Position numbers and translations under genes: made by a program
In this document: piece after piece, positions 1-9,294 of the stretch
How positions within the stretch are numbered: the stretch's first letter is position 1
Layout of the letters: each line of letters begins with the position of its first letter
Notes under the pieces: generated by a model
Databases searched by the model: none
What the model saw: only the letters and a program-made list of their open reading frames with translations
What the model was told of the DNA's origin: nothing
Source: JBDFMH01 sp047238125
GTDB taxonomy: Bacteria > Pseudomonadota > Alphaproteobacteria > Sphingomonadales > Sphingomonadaceae
Direction: 5' to 3'
Length of the DNA stretch: 64,000 nt
Assembly (NCBI RefSeq): GCF_047238125.1
Contig: NZ_JBDFMH010000001.1
Location: 558,001 to 622,000 of the forward strand

Positions 1-1070
1 CCGAGCAGCGTGCCCGGGCAGGTGGGATCGGCGGTCGTGCCCTGATCCATCGCATTGCCGCGACACAGCGTGGTGCCGGTGTTGAACGGGCTCTGCCCGG
101 TCGTCTGGATCCCGGGGAAGCCGACGACGTCGAACAGGAAGCCCGGCGGCGTCTCGTTCACGCTTGGCGGGGAGTCGCCGCGATCCCGCAGGATCTCGTA
201 GGTGGCCATGATGCTGGTATCGGGGCCCGGTTCCCACAGCAGTTTCGCGCGCCCGCTGAAATATTCGCTGCCGCCGATCCGCTGGCCGCGACCGGGCACG
301 CCCGAGATGCCATCGACATTATTGTTCTTGGTGAGCCGGTAGTAGCCGTCGCTCTTGAGATAGGAGCCCGCGGCGCGGAAGAAGAGCGTTTCGCCGAGCG
401 GGATGTTGATCGCGGCCTTGGCTTCGCGGGTGTTGAAGCTGGAATAACCGACGCGCACTTCGCCGCCGAAATCCTTTTCAGGCCGCTTGGTGATGACGTT
501 GACGACGCCGCCGACGGTGTTCTTGCCGAACAGCGTGCCCTGCGGACCGCGCAGCACTTCGATCCGCTCGATATCGAAAAGATCGAACAGCTGGGTCTGG
601 ACGTGGGCAAGGACGAAATCGTCGACCACAACGCCGATCGCGGGTTCGAACGTCAAAATGATGTCGCCGGTCGACTGGCCGCGGATACCGATCGAAGCGG
701 CGTTGAAGCCGGGCACGTTGGTGATGACGACGTTCGGCACATCGCCTGCCAGCGCGCGGATGTCGGTCGCGAACTTGCGATCGATTGCAACCGCCGAGAA
801 GGCAGTGACGGCGACCGGGGTTTCCTGCAGCGACTCGGCCACGCGCCGGGCCGTCACGACGATATCCTCAAGCCCGGTAGCCTGCCCGGCGGCGGGGGAG
901 GGCGTAGCAGGAGCGGCAGGATCGGTCGGCGTCACGCCTTGGGCGGCGGATGGCGGCGCTTCGTTCGGTGCGGCATCAGTCTGGGCCAGGGCCATCGTGC
1001 TGGTGCCCGCCAACAGGCAACCGACAGCCGGACCCAAGGCGCGCGTGGCGCCCCGCAACAAATTCCCCAT
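1..1070 (-). CDS. TonB-dependent receptor, N-terminal part (cut by window edge)
   Basis: An outer-membrane active-transport receptor that would use TonB/ExbB/ExbD energy to import a ligand such as a siderophore or sugar; the substrate cannot be told. About 356 residues are visible and the gene runs off the left edge. Residues 1-30 form a signal peptide ending in MALAQ, followed by an Ala/Pro-rich linker. A TonB-box-like stretch (LEDIVVTARR, about residues 67-76) leads into the plug domain with the hallmark RGPQGTLFGKNTVGG. The start ATG at 1070 has an AGGGAGGA ribosome site just upstream. The frame is open throughout the visible part. Confidence 0.93.
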   Translation of the reverse strand, partial: MGNLLRGATRALGPAVGCLLAGTSTMALAQTDAAPNEAPPSAAQGVTPTDPAAPATPSPAAGQATGLEDIVVTARRVAESLQETPVAVTAFSAVAIDRKFATDIRALAGDVPNVVITNVPGFNAASIGIRGQSTGDIILTFEPAIGVVVDDFVLAHVQTQLFDLFDIERIEVLRGPQGTLFGKNTVGGVVNVITKRPEKDFGGEVRVGYSSFNTREAKAAINIPLGETLFFRAAGSYLKSDGYYRLTKNNNVDGISGVPGRGQRIGGSEYFSGRAKLLWEPGPDTSIMATYEILRDRGDSPPSVNETPPGFLFDVVGFPGIQTTGQSPFNTGTTLCRGNAMDQGTTADPTCPGTLL

Positions 1071-1291
1071 CACATCCTCCCTTTATGTTCATCCGCTTGC
1101 ACGCGAATCAAACATCCCCACGGCCAAAATGGCCGCGGGCGATAAAAGAGCATAGATGATCGTTTGTGCAAACAGAAAAACATGCACGATTGTCTTTTTT
1201 GCAATGCAGCGGACTGCTTTGGATCGGCCGTTGGCGTCTGCCATGTTAACGCCGGACTTGCCTGCGCGCGATTAGCTGCCATGGGAACAGC

Positions 1292-2983
1292 ATGCCTTTT
1301 TCCAGCCTGCCCGCGCCGATCACGGACGCCCTTGCCGAACGTGGCTATGCCGCAACGACCGATGTCCAGGCCGCCGTGCTCGAGGACGCTGCGCGCGACC
1401 GCGACCTGATCGTGTCCGCACAGACCGGATCGGGCAAGACGGTGGCGTTCGGGCTGGTGATCGCTCGCCAGCTGCTGGACGACGAGGGTAGATTGCCGCC
1501 GCCGGGCCATCCGCTGGCGCTGATCATCGCGCCGACCCGTGAGCTGGCGCTGCAGGTGGGACGGGAGCTGCAATGGCTGTTCCAGCGCACCGGCGCGCGC
1601 ATCGTGCCTTGCGTCGGTGGGATGGATCCGGCGCGCGAGCGGCGTGCGCTGGCCGGCGGCGCCCATATCGTGGTGGCGACGCCCGGCCGGTTGCGCGACC
1701 ATCTCGAGCGTGGTGCGCTGGACCTGTCCAGCCTGGCGATCGCAGTGCTCGACGAGGCCGACGAGATGCTCGACATGGGGTTCCGCGAGGACCTGGAAGA
1801 AATTCTCGACGCCACGCCGGATACGCGCCGGACCTTGCTGTTCTCCGCCACGATGCCGCGCCCGATCGTGGCGCTGGCGCGGCGCTACCAGCGCGATGCA
1901 CTGACCATCTCGACCGTCGGGTCGGAACGCGGCCATGGCGACATCGCCTATCAGGCGGTGGTGGTGGCACCGTCGGATATCGAGAATGCCGCGGTCAACC
2001 TGCTGCGCTTCCACGAGCCGGATACGGCGATCCTGTTCTGCGCTACGCGCGAAGCGGTGCGACATCTGCATTCACGGCTGATCGAACGCGGGTTCAACGC
2101 GGTCGCGCTGTCGGGCGAGCATAGCCAGAACGAGCGCAATCATGCGCTGCAGGCGCTGCGCGATCGGCGCGCGCGGGTCTGCGTGGCGACCGACGTTGCG
2201 GCGCGCGGCATCGACCTGCCATCGCTGAGCCTGGTCGTGCATGTCGAGCTGCCGCGCGATGCGGAAGCTTTGCAGCACCGGTCCGGCCGCACGGGGCGCG
2301 CGGGCAAGAAGGGTACGGCGGTGTTGATCGTGCCCTATCAGCGGCGGCGGCGGACCGAAGCGATGCTGCGCGATGCGCGGGTGGCCGTGGAATGGGTGCC
2401 GGTGCCGAGCGCGGCAGCGGTGCGCGAGGCCGATCAGGCGCGGCTGATCGCGCGGCTGGCCGAGCCGGTCGAGCTGGATGAAGAGGATCGTGCGCTGGGC
2501 GCGCGTCTGCTGAGCGAACGGCCCGCCGAGGAGATCGCGGCGATGCTGGTGCGCGAGCATCGTGCCAAGCTGCCCGCTGCCGAAGAGATGCTGGATGCCC
2601 CGGCGCCCGGCGCGCAGCGGGTGGACGGCCCGCGGCCAGGGTTCGAGGACAGTATCTGGTTCGTGATGAATGTCGGCCGGCGCCACAATGCCGATCCGCG
2701 CTGGCTGCTGCCGCTGCTGTGCCGGCGCGGTCACCTGACCAAGGGTGAGGTCGGCGCGATCCGGATCGCGGCGGAGGAGACGATGTTCCAGGTGCCACGG
2801 GCAGTCGCCAGCCGCTTCGTGGCGGCCCTCAAGCGGAGCGACGCCGCCGATCCCGACAGCGGACTGCGGATCGAGCAGGTGCGCGGCGACGGCCCGCCGC
2901 CGCCGTCACGCGCGCCACGGAGCGGGCCGCGCCGTCAGGGTCCACCGCCGGCGCGGGGCCCGCGCAGCCCACGCGGCCGCTAG
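1292..2983 (+). CDS. DEAD-box ATP-dependent RNA helicase with DbpA-type RNA-binding domain
   Basis: A cytoplasmic RNA helicase of 563 aa, expected to remodel structured RNA, probably in ribosome assembly or cold adaptation. Motifs seen: Walker A AQTGSGKT (43-50), PTRELALQ (81-88), DEAD (154-157), SAT (185-187), and HRSGRTGRAGKKG in the second RecA domain. After about residue 440 comes a DbpA-like RNA-binding domain (FVMNVGRRHNADPRWLLPLL), then a basic Pro/Arg/Gly tail. Transcribed divergently from the TonB receptor. The exact subfamily (DbpA, DeaD or RhlE) is not certain; the DbpA-like domain argues against RhlE. Confidence 0.93.
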   Translation: MPFSSLPAPITDALAERGYAATTDVQAAVLEDAARDRDLIVSAQTGSGKTVAFGLVIARQLLDDEGRLPPPGHPLALIIAPTRELALQVGRELQWLFQRTGARIVPCVGGMDPARERRALAGGAHIVVATPGRLRDHLERGALDLSSLAIAVLDEADEMLDMGFREDLEEILDATPDTRRTLLFSATMPRPIVALARRYQRDALTISTVGSERGHGDIAYQAVVVAPSDIENAAVNLLRFHEPDTAILFCATREAVRHLHSRLIERGFNAVALSGEHSQNERNHALQALRDRRARVCVATDVAARGIDLPSLSLVVHVELPRDAEALQHRSGRTGRAGKKGTAVLIVPYQRRRRTEAMLRDARVAVEWVPVPSAAAVREADQARLIARLAEPVELDEEDRALGARLLSERPAEEIAAMLVREHRAKLPAAEEMLDAPAPGAQRVDGPRPGFEDSIWFVMNVGRRHNADPRWLLPLLCRRGHLTKGEVGAIRIAAEETMFQVPRAVASRFVAALKRSDAADPDSGLRIEQVRGDGPPPPSRAPRSGPRRQGPPPARGPRSPRGR

Positions 2984-2987
2984 CGGA

Positions 2988-4109
2988 TCACGGCGCCACG
3001 TCGCCGGCGCGGGCGGCGATCGGTCGCGCGACGTCGACCAGCGTGCGCAGCAGCTTGCCGGGCTCCTCGCTGGTGATGTGGTGGCCCGAGCGTTCGAACC
3101 AGACGAGCTGCTTGGCCGGCGCCTCGACGGTCGCGAACCATTCCGCGGCCACGTCGCTCGACACATTGATATCGTGGCGGCCGAGCAGCAGGATCAACGG
3201 AGTCCTCAATGTGCGGATGGTCGACAGGTCGGTCGCGAGCACGCTCGGCAGCAGCGCCTGCGTCACCGCCGGCTGCCCCTTGAACGCCAGTCGTACGTCC
3301 TGATCGCTATATTCCGGGGCCAGCCTGATCGCCGCCGCCTCGAACTCGCCGCCGGTGCGTCGCCATGCCGCGCCGCCATATTGGTTGAGCCATTTGCGCT
3401 GGGTCAGGATCGCGGCCACCGTCAGCGGTGTGCCAGCCTGGGCATATGGGGCGATCGATTCGAGTTCGCGGATCGCCTCGGCATTCCCGGCGGCCTTCGC
3501 CTTTGCCAGCGTCCAGGCATAGCCGCGCCGCTCGCTTTCCAGCCCATCGCTGATCTGGCCCATGCCGATATAGGCATGCAGCCAATCCGGGTGGGCGTAG
3601 GCCAGCTTCAGCCCGAGCATGCTGCCCCAGCTATGCCCGAGCACGAAGATCTTGCGCTTGCCGAACCGCTTGCGCGCCCACTGCACGATCTCCTCCGCGT
3701 CGCGCTGGAAGCGTTCGGGTGTCAGCGTTGCGGGATCGACAGCGCCGCTGGTGGAATAGGTCTTACCAGCATTGCGCTGATCCCATTGGATAACCGTGAA
3801 ATATTCGTCGATGCCGCGGTTCCACCACCAGTCTAGCGGCATCTCGACGAAGCCGGGACCGCCATGGAGATAGAGCAGCACCGGATTGCGCAGATCCTGG
3901 CTCCGGATCGACACGACCTGGCTGATGCCGCCGATCTGCACGGTCTCGATCGCCTGCAATCCTTCCGGGCTGACGATCCTGCGAAGTTCCGCGATGATGT
4001 TGACCGCTTCGGCGCGGCTGTTCGGGCCGACCGGCGGGGGATCGGACGGCTGTGACCGGGCGGGGGACTGAACCAGCAGCAGCGCGGCTAGCAGGGCGAT
4101 CCTCGACAT
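2988..4109 (-). CDS. Secreted alpha/beta hydrolase (proline iminopeptidase-like)
   Basis: A serine hydrolase of 373 aa with an N-terminal signal peptide (MSRIALLAALLLVQSPARSQ), so probably periplasmic. The core has the oxyanion-hole HGGPG motif, WDQRNAGKT, the nucleophile elbow GHSWGS, an acid in LLGRHDINVSSD and the catalytic His in ERSGHHITSEEP. HGGPG plus WDQR is typical of the proline iminopeptidase branch, but the true substrate is unknown. The start at 4109 was chosen because a GGGAGG ribosome site precedes it and the signal peptide then begins at residue 1; an ATG 33 bases further upstream would overlap the preceding gene. Last gene of a minus-strand run. Confidence 0.88.
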   Translation of the reverse strand: MSRIALLAALLLVQSPARSQPSDPPPVGPNSRAEAVNIIAELRRIVSPEGLQAIETVQIGGISQVVSIRSQDLRNPVLLYLHGGPGFVEMPLDWWWNRGIDEYFTVIQWDQRNAGKTYSTSGAVDPATLTPERFQRDAEEIVQWARKRFGKRKIFVLGHSWGSMLGLKLAYAHPDWLHAYIGMGQISDGLESERRGYAWTLAKAKAAGNAEAIRELESIAPYAQAGTPLTVAAILTQRKWLNQYGGAAWRRTGGEFEAAAIRLAPEYSDQDVRLAFKGQPAVTQALLPSVLATDLSTIRTLRTPLILLLGRHDINVSSDVAAEWFATVEAPAKQLVWFERSGHHITSEEPGKLLRTLVDVARPIAARAGDVAP

Positions 4110-4129
4110 GCTCGTTCCTCCCGATCGGT

Positions 4130-4660
4130 TCAGTCCTGCCACCGCTCGATGGCTTTGGCGTACGCGGTTTCGGCGCGCGCGCGGGCGGCTTCAAGCTTTT
4201 CGATCGCAGCCTCGTGCCGCCGCTCGATCGCGGCCCGCTCGCGGGCGAGTTCGGCTTCGCGCTTGGCAAGCTCTGCCCGTTCTCGGTCTATTGTGGCGCG
4301 GGCCTCGGAGAGCTGCGCCTCGGCAGTGTCGAGTTTCGCTCGGCTGGGCTTTGGCTTTGGCCTCGGCTCTGGCTTCCGTTTCGGTGCGGGATCGGCGGCT
4401 GCGGCCGGCTGGCGGCGCTTGGCTATCGGCAGCGCGGCGAGCTGCTCGGCGGTGGTGCCGCGCGACCGCGTAATGACTTCACCGGGACGGGTTAGCGGCT
4501 CCGCAGCCAGTGCCGCATCGGTCACTTCCTCGGCCACGCCGCGCGCGAACAGATCCTTGGTCGTACCCCACGCCGCGAGGGCCGCCTTGCGGCTGGGTGC
4601 GGCGACATAGGCGTCGTGAAATCCGGTGGCGGTGCGGAAGACCTTCAGCTTGCGCGCCAC
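4130..4660 (-). CDS. Conserved coiled-coil protein of unknown function
   Basis: A 176-aa protein that I do not recognise by function. Residues 1-60 look globular (MARKLKVFRTATGFHDAYVA start). A Lys/Pro-rich linker (KRKPEPRPKPKPS) follows, then a long charged heptad-like helix of Ala, Glu and Arg from about residue 105 to the end, predicted coiled coil. It sits 9 bases after prmA and 20 bases before the hydrolase gene, so it is probably in the same transcript. No signal peptide or membrane segment is seen. Confidence 0.75.
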   Translation of the reverse strand: MARKLKVFRTATGFHDAYVAAPSRKAALAAWGTTKDLFARGVAEEVTDAALAAEPLTRPGEVITRSRGTTAEQLAALPIAKRRQPAAAADPAPKRKPEPRPKPKPSRAKLDTAEAQLSEARATIDRERAELAKREAELARERAAIERRHEAAIEKLEAARARAETAYAKAIERWQD

Positions 4661-4669
4661 CGGATCGTC

Positions 4670-5671
4670 TCAGCGTCCGTCGCTGCGCCAGTCGCCCAGG
4701 CCGCTGGCGGCGACGACCGTGCCGCGCCGTCCATTGGCGCGCTTGACGAGGCGCAGCGTCGGCCAGTCGCCGAGCTGGATGGTGTCGGCCAGCCGCAGCC
4801 CCTGCCGGCGATAGGCAGTCGCCACGCGATCGGCTTGCGTATCCAGCAGCCCCGCCAGGATCAGCGACCCGCCGGGCAGCAGCGCCGCCGACAGCGCGGG
4901 CGCGAGATCGATCAGCGGGCCGGCCAGGATGTTGGCGATCAGCAGATCATAGGGAGCGCGCGCCTTCAGCCGGTCATGGTCGAGCCCTGGGGCGGTCGCC
5001 AGTTCGATCCGGCCGGGGCCGCGGCCGACCCGGATGCCGTTGACATACGCATTCTCGGCCGAGACTTCGATCGCGATCGGATCGATGTCCGACGCAATCG
5101 CGCGTGCCGCAGGCCACAGGCTGAGCGCGGCGAAGGCCAGCAGGCCGGTTCCGGTACCAACGTCAGCAATATCGTTGAAGCGGCGGCCCGATCCGCGCAG
5201 GCGATCAAGCATCATCAGGCAACCGGTCGTGGTCTCGTGATGGCCGGTGCCGAAGGCGCGACCGGCCTCGATCACGAATCCCGTCGTGCCAGCGGGCGCG
5301 CGATCCGGATGGCTGGGCGTGCGGACATGGAAGCGGCCGGCACGGATCGGCTCCAGCCCCGCCTGGCTCAGGGTCACCCAGTCGGCCTCGGCGATATGCT
5401 CAATCGCGGGTTCGCGTCCCGTCGCGCTCGGCACCAGCGCAACGACCGCGTCGATCGCGGCGGCATCCGGCTTGGTCTCGAAATAAGCGTCGAGCCGCCA
5501 ATCGTCCGGCTTCGATTCGTCCGGCTCGCTGGTCATCAGCGTCGGCGCGGGATCGAGGCCGGGGAGGGGATCCTCGGCCAGCGCGATCGCCTCGGCTTCG
5601 ATCTTGGTGCACGGCAGGCTGAGCTTCCAGCTGCCGTCGTTGCCGGCCTGGGGCACCCATTCAGCGGACAT
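4670..5671 (-). CDS. prmA: Ribosomal protein L11 methyltransferase
   Basis: A cytoplasmic SAM-dependent methyltransferase that trimethylates lysines and the N-terminus of ribosomal protein L11. The 333-aa product has the PrmA-specific loop PxxAFGTGHHETT (GRAFGTGHHETTTGC), the SAM motif DVGTGTGLLAFAA, the acidic DIDP at the end of strand 2 and the NILAGPLIDLAP motif. The start is ambiguous: ATG at 5671 overlaps the upstream SDR stop by 11 bases (coupling likely), while ATG at 5683 adds four residues. Neither has a clear ribosome site. Confidence 0.93.
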   Translation of the reverse strand: MSAEWVPQAGNDGSWKLSLPCTKIEAEAIALAEDPLPGLDPAPTLMTSEPDESKPDDWRLDAYFETKPDAAAIDAVVALVPSATGREPAIEHIAEADWVTLSQAGLEPIRAGRFHVRTPSHPDRAPAGTTGFVIEAGRAFGTGHHETTTGCLMMLDRLRGSGRRFNDIADVGTGTGLLAFAALSLWPAARAIASDIDPIAIEVSAENAYVNGIRVGRGPGRIELATAPGLDHDRLKARAPYDLLIANILAGPLIDLAPALSAALLPGGSLILAGLLDTQADRVATAYRRQGLRLADTIQLGDWPTLRLVKRANGRRGTVVAASGLGDWRSDGR

Positions 5672-6374
5672 AGCTGGCGCCATTGATGTCGATCACGCCG
5701 CCGGTCATCGATGGCGGGGCCTCAAGCGCCAGGAAGCGGACCGCAGTCGCGACCTCGTCCGGCATTGCCACCCGGCCGAGCGGGATATCGGCCAGCAGCT
5801 TATCACCGCCGCGGCTGGCCAGATACTCATCGGCCATGCCGGTCATCGTAAAGCCAGGGCAGACCGCAAACGCCAGGATATCGTCCTTCGCATGGGCGCG
5901 GGCGATGGTCTTGGTCATCGCTACCATGCCGGCCTTTGATGCGGCATAATGCCAGTGTGCGGGGCTGTCGCCACGGTGCGCGGCGCGGCTGGCGATATTG
6001 ACGATGCGGCCGGCGGCGCCCCGCTCGCGCCAGTGAAGCACGGCGCGGCGGCAGAGCAGGGCGGCGGCATCGAGGTTGATCGCCATCGTGCGCTGCCAGG
6101 CGGCGAGCCATTCCGCCTCGGGCGTTTCGGTCGGCACGGCATCGAAGATGCCGGCATTGTTGATCAGCACGTCGATCCGCCCGTCGAGCCGACCGAGTGC
6201 CTCGTCCCATAGCCGCGATGGGGCGGCGGGATCGGAAAGGTCGGCGGCGATCCGATCGGGCGCGGGGGCAGTGGCGTGGCCGACGAGGCGGACGTCCGCG
6301 ACGTCGCTCAACATGTCAGCAATTGCCTGGCCTATGCCGCGGCTGGTGCCGGTGGCAAGAATATGGATGCTCAT
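5661..6374 (-). CDS. Short-chain dehydrogenase/reductase
   Basis: A classical cytoplasmic SDR of 237 aa using NAD(H) or NADP(H); substrate unknown. It has the Rossmann motif TGTSRGIG (8-15), NNAG, a catalytic Ser in NIASRAAHRG and YAASK (Tyr-x3-Lys). Near the C-terminus lie PGFTMTGM and GGVIDINGAS, as in FabG-like enzymes. Upstream in-frame codons exist to 6527, but they would extend into the chemoreceptor gene and add a basic non-family leader, so the ATG at 6374 is preferred. Confidence 0.9.
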   Translation of the reverse strand: MSIHILATGTSRGIGQAIADMLSDVADVRLVGHATAPAPDRIAADLSDPAAPSRLWDEALGRLDGRIDVLINNAGIFDAVPTETPEAEWLAAWQRTMAINLDAAALLCRRAVLHWRERGAAGRIVNIASRAAHRGDSPAHWHYAASKAGMVAMTKTIARAHAKDDILAFAVCPGFTMTGMADEYLASRGGDKLLADIPLGRVAMPDEVATAVRFLALEAPPSMTGGVIDINGASYVR

Positions 6375-6417
6375 GCTGCGCGCGATACGGCGCGCACGGG
6401 CGCGCCGCAACCGCGCG

Positions 6418-7785
6418 TCAGACAGTGATGCGCGCCACGAAGTCGGCAGCCGACAGCGCGAGATCGCCCAGCTGCGCCTCGACCCGTTGCAGCCCGGCCT
6501 CAAGCGCACCGATCTGTTCGACGACATGATCGGTATCGCTGCGGATCATCGCGATCGTGCCGGCGGAACTGTCCGCAGCCAGCGCAGTCTCGTCGATGGC
6601 GGCGGTGATCATGGTGACGGTCTGGGCCTGATGCTCCATCGCGGTGCGGATGCGCAGCGCGGAGGACTGGACATCGCCCACGGTGTCGCGGATCGATCCG
6701 TTGGCATCGACGGTCTGGCGGGTGGCGGCCTGGATCGCGGCAATCTTGGCGGCAATGTCGTCGGTGGCACGCGCGGTCTGGCTGGCGAGGCTCTTCACTT
6801 CCTGCGCGACGACGGCGAAGCCGCGGCCGGCATCGCCGGCGCGTGCCGCCTCGATGGTGGCGTTGAGCGCGAGCAGGTTGGTCTGGCCGGCGATATCGCG
6901 GATCAGGCCGAGGATCGAATTGATCGCCTGGGCATGGTCCGACAGCGCTTCCGACACTGCGACCGCAACCGCCGACTGGTCGGCAGCACGAGTCGCGACC
7001 TGGGCGGCGAGTTCGACTTCCGAACGAGCGTCCTCGATCGCGCGGATCAGGCCGGCGGCGGTCTGCGCGGCCTCGCGCATCGCGATCGCCGATTGTTCGG
7101 CCGCAGCCGCCACTTCGGATGCCTTACCCAGCATGCCGCGCGCGGCGCCGGAGGTACCGGCGGCCAGCAGACGCAGGGCGCGGCCCTCTTCCGAGCTCGT
7201 CTCGACATTGGCGGCGATCCCGTCGCGGAACAGCGCGGCTTCGGCCGCACGATGTTCGGCGGTATCGGCATCCGCCAGTTCGGCCAGCAGCGCGGTGATG
7301 ACTTCGGCCTCGACGAGCGCGAGATGCAGCACCAGCCCCGCCTGCCGCTCGATCGTAGCGGTATCGGGGGCGCGCGCAGCCAGCAGCGCGATGGTGGCGT
7401 GATGCGCGGCGCTCAATGCCCCCAGCACCACGACCAGCGGGATCCTGCGCAGATGCGCGCCGATCGCGAGCCGCCGGGCGATCGTCACCCAATGCTGGCT
7501 GCACGGCGCACCGAATTTGGCGCGGACGAAGGCGCTGGTTTCCGCCAATGCCTGTTCGCGCGAGACCTGCTCCGTGCTGGCGCGATAGGCCGCGCAGGCG
7601 CTGTAGCGCTCCCAGAAGGTGATTCCGATGGCTTCTTCATGGCCGGCGATCAGCGGGCCGAGTTCGGCGACGGCGGTCAGCCGGCCATCGGCGTCGAATT
7701 CAGCGAGCCGGTCCGACAGGCGAACGCGTGTGTCGCCGCGATCGGCCGCGATCGTGCCGAGAATGCCCATACGCGCTTCCTTCAT
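6418..7785 (-). CDS. Soluble methyl-accepting chemotaxis protein, globin-coupled-sensor-like (copy 1)
   Basis: A 455-aa cytoplasmic chemoreceptor that should signal to CheA/CheW. There is no membrane segment. The N-terminal 190 residues resemble a protoglobin/globin-coupled sensor (IGITFWERY, and ARRLAIGAHLRRIPLVVVLGAL, where the His could be the haem ligand); this is inference. The C-terminal half is a signalling domain with the conserved hairpin tip AGQTNLLALNATIEAARAG. Start and stop overlap as ATGA with the next receptor upstream, so the two are coupled. Residues about 210-392 are nearly identical to that neighbour, including at DNA level. Confidence 0.85.
   Translation of the reverse strand: MKEARMGILGTIAADRGDTRVRLSDRLAEFDADGRLTAVAELGPLIAGHEEAIGITFWERYSACAAYRASTEQVSREQALAETSAFVRAKFGAPCSQHWVTIARRLAIGAHLRRIPLVVVLGALSAAHHATIALLAARAPDTATIERQAGLVLHLALVEAEVITALLAELADADTAEHRAAEAALFRDGIAANVETSSEEGRALRLLAAGTSGAARGMLGKASEVAAAAEQSAIAMREAAQTAAGLIRAIEDARSEVELAAQVATRAADQSAVAVAVSEALSDHAQAINSILGLIRDIAGQTNLLALNATIEAARAGDAGRGFAVVAQEVKSLASQTARATDDIAAKIAAIQAATRQTVDANGSIRDTVGDVQSSALRIRTAMEHQAQTVTMITAAIDETALAADSSAGTIAMIRSDTDHVVEQIGALEAGLQRVEAQLGDLALSAADFVARITV
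6608..7155. repeat. 548-bp near-identical direct repeat, copy 1 (chemoreceptor signalling domain)
   Basis: Matches 7972-8519 at an offset of exactly 1364 bases. By eye I count about eight single-base differences in 548. It encodes the shared signalling domain of the two chemoreceptors, and similarity drops sharply at both edges. Confidence 0.95.
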
Positions 7786-9143
7786 GCCGCGATCCTCGTC
7801 GTGAAATCGCCGGCTGCCGCTTCCAGTGACGAAAGTTCGGTATCGACCGCGCTGAACCCCGCATCGAGCAAGTCGATCTCGCCTGCGACATGCTCGGTCT
7901 CGGCCTTGATCGCTGCGATCGTGCCCGACATCGAATCGGCGGCCAGCGCGGTCTCGTCGACCGCGGCGGTTATCATGGTGACGGTCTGGGCCTGATGCTC
8001 CATCGCGGTGCGGATGCGCAGCGCGGAGGACTGGACATCGCCCACGGTGTCGCGGATCGATCCGTTGGCATCGACGGTCTGGCGGGTGGCGGCCTGGATC
8101 GCGGCAATCTTGGCGGCGATGTCGTCGGTGGCACGCGCGGTCTGGCTGGCGAGGCTCTTCACTTCCTGCGCGACGACGGCGAAGCCGCGGCCGGCATCGC
8201 CGGCGCGTGCCGCCTCGATGGTGGCGTTGAGCGCGAGCAGGTTGGTCTGGCCGGCGATGTCGCGGATCAGGCCGAGGATCGAATTGATCGCCTGGGCATG
8301 GTCCGACAGCGCTTCCGACACCGCGACCGCAACCGCCGACTGGTCGGCAGCACGAGTCGCGACTTGGGCGGCGAGTTCGACTTCCGAACGAGCGTCCTCG
8401 ATCGCGCGGATCAGGCCGGCGGCGGTCTGCGCAGCCTCGCGCATCGCGATCGCCGACTGTTCGGCCGCAGCCGCGACTTCGGATGCCTTGCCCAGCATGC
8501 CGCGCGCGGCGCCGGAGGTGGAGCGGGTATGGTCGCGCAGTTCGCTGGCGCGGTCGCGCACGCCTTCCAGCGTGCCGGCGACCTGCTGCTGGAAGACCGC
8601 GCTGTCGCGGCCGCGCGCCGATGCGGCGGCCTCGCGCTCGATCGCGGTGACTTCGGCCAGGATGATGTCGAGTTCGATCATGCTCAGCCGCAGGATCGTG
8701 CGGCGCGATTCGGTCAGAAACGCGGGATCATCCGCGAAGGCGGCCTCCAGCCCGATGATCATCGCTTCGGCCAGACCGACCAGCGAATCGACCAGCCGCG
8801 GGATCGGCAGCCCGGCGGCCGCGATCGCACGGCCATGGCGGGCGAGATCGATGATCCAAGCGGCATCGATCGGCGCCTGCCAACGGCCTGGGGTGGCGGC
8901 AATCACAGTCTCGATCAGTCGGCCCAGTGCCTGTTCGGCGACGCCGGTGATTGCACTGACCTCTGGCAGCCGCGCCTGCCAGAAGCGGCGTGATTCGGCG
9001 AGGATCACGTCTCCAGCGCGAGCGAATAGCGCGGCGCGTGCCTGATCGAACGCGCCTTCGGGATTATAGTGAGCGACGCGGATGGCGATCTCGGATCGGG
9101 CCAACAGGCCGTCCTTCATCTCGGTCGTCGGGGAATGATACAT
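7782..9143 (-). CDS. Soluble methyl-accepting chemotaxis protein (copy 2, different sensor domain)
   Basis: A 453-aa receptor lacking membrane segments, first gene of the minus-strand run. The N-terminal 200 residues are helical and differ from copy 1, but also carry a His before a Gly-Leu-Pro stretch (LARHGRAIAAAGLPIPRLV), so it may be a divergent globin-like sensor. The signalling domain repeats copy 1 almost letter for letter (SGAARGMLGKASEVAAAAEQ onward). An A/G-rich site (GAAGAAGGG) lies about 10 bases before the ATG at 9143; a later ATG at 9119 is possible but has a poorer site. Confidence 0.85.
   Translation of the reverse strand: MYHSPTTEMKDGLLARSEIAIRVAHYNPEGAFDQARAALFARAGDVILAESRRFWQARLPEVSAITGVAEQALGRLIETVIAATPGRWQAPIDAAWIIDLARHGRAIAAAGLPIPRLVDSLVGLAEAMIIGLEAAFADDPAFLTESRRTILRLSMIELDIILAEVTAIEREAAASARGRDSAVFQQQVAGTLEGVRDRASELRDHTRSTSGAARGMLGKASEVAAAAEQSAIAMREAAQTAAGLIRAIEDARSEVELAAQVATRAADQSAVAVAVSEALSDHAQAINSILGLIRDIAGQTNLLALNATIEAARAGDAGRGFAVVAQEVKSLASQTARATDDIAAKIAAIQAATRQTVDANGSIRDTVGDVQSSALRIRTAMEHQAQTVTMITAAVDETALAADSMSGTIAAIKAETEHVAGEIDLLDAGFSAVDTELSSLEAAAGDFTTRIAA
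7972..8519. repeat. 548-bp near-identical direct repeat, copy 2
   Basis: Partner of 6608-7155. The sharp borders inside the reading frames suggest either recent duplication followed by sensor-domain swapping, or ongoing gene conversion. Confidence 0.95.
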
Positions 9144-9294
9144 CGCGCAGCGCGCCCTTCTTCAAGACCTTCGCCGATCGGGATAGGCGCAACTGGTTAA
9201 GGGCCTGTTAGCCGTATGCGCTGCGACGTTCGGTTGCGTTTGCACGATGGCGCGCATCGGCTATGGGATCGCGCGACGCTGACCGGGAGTAAGC

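Noticed and set aside
6076..7995. A 639-codon plus-strand frame opposite the chemoreceptors
   Set aside because: Shadow of the chemoreceptor and SDR genes; its internal repetition just mirrors the duplicated signalling module.
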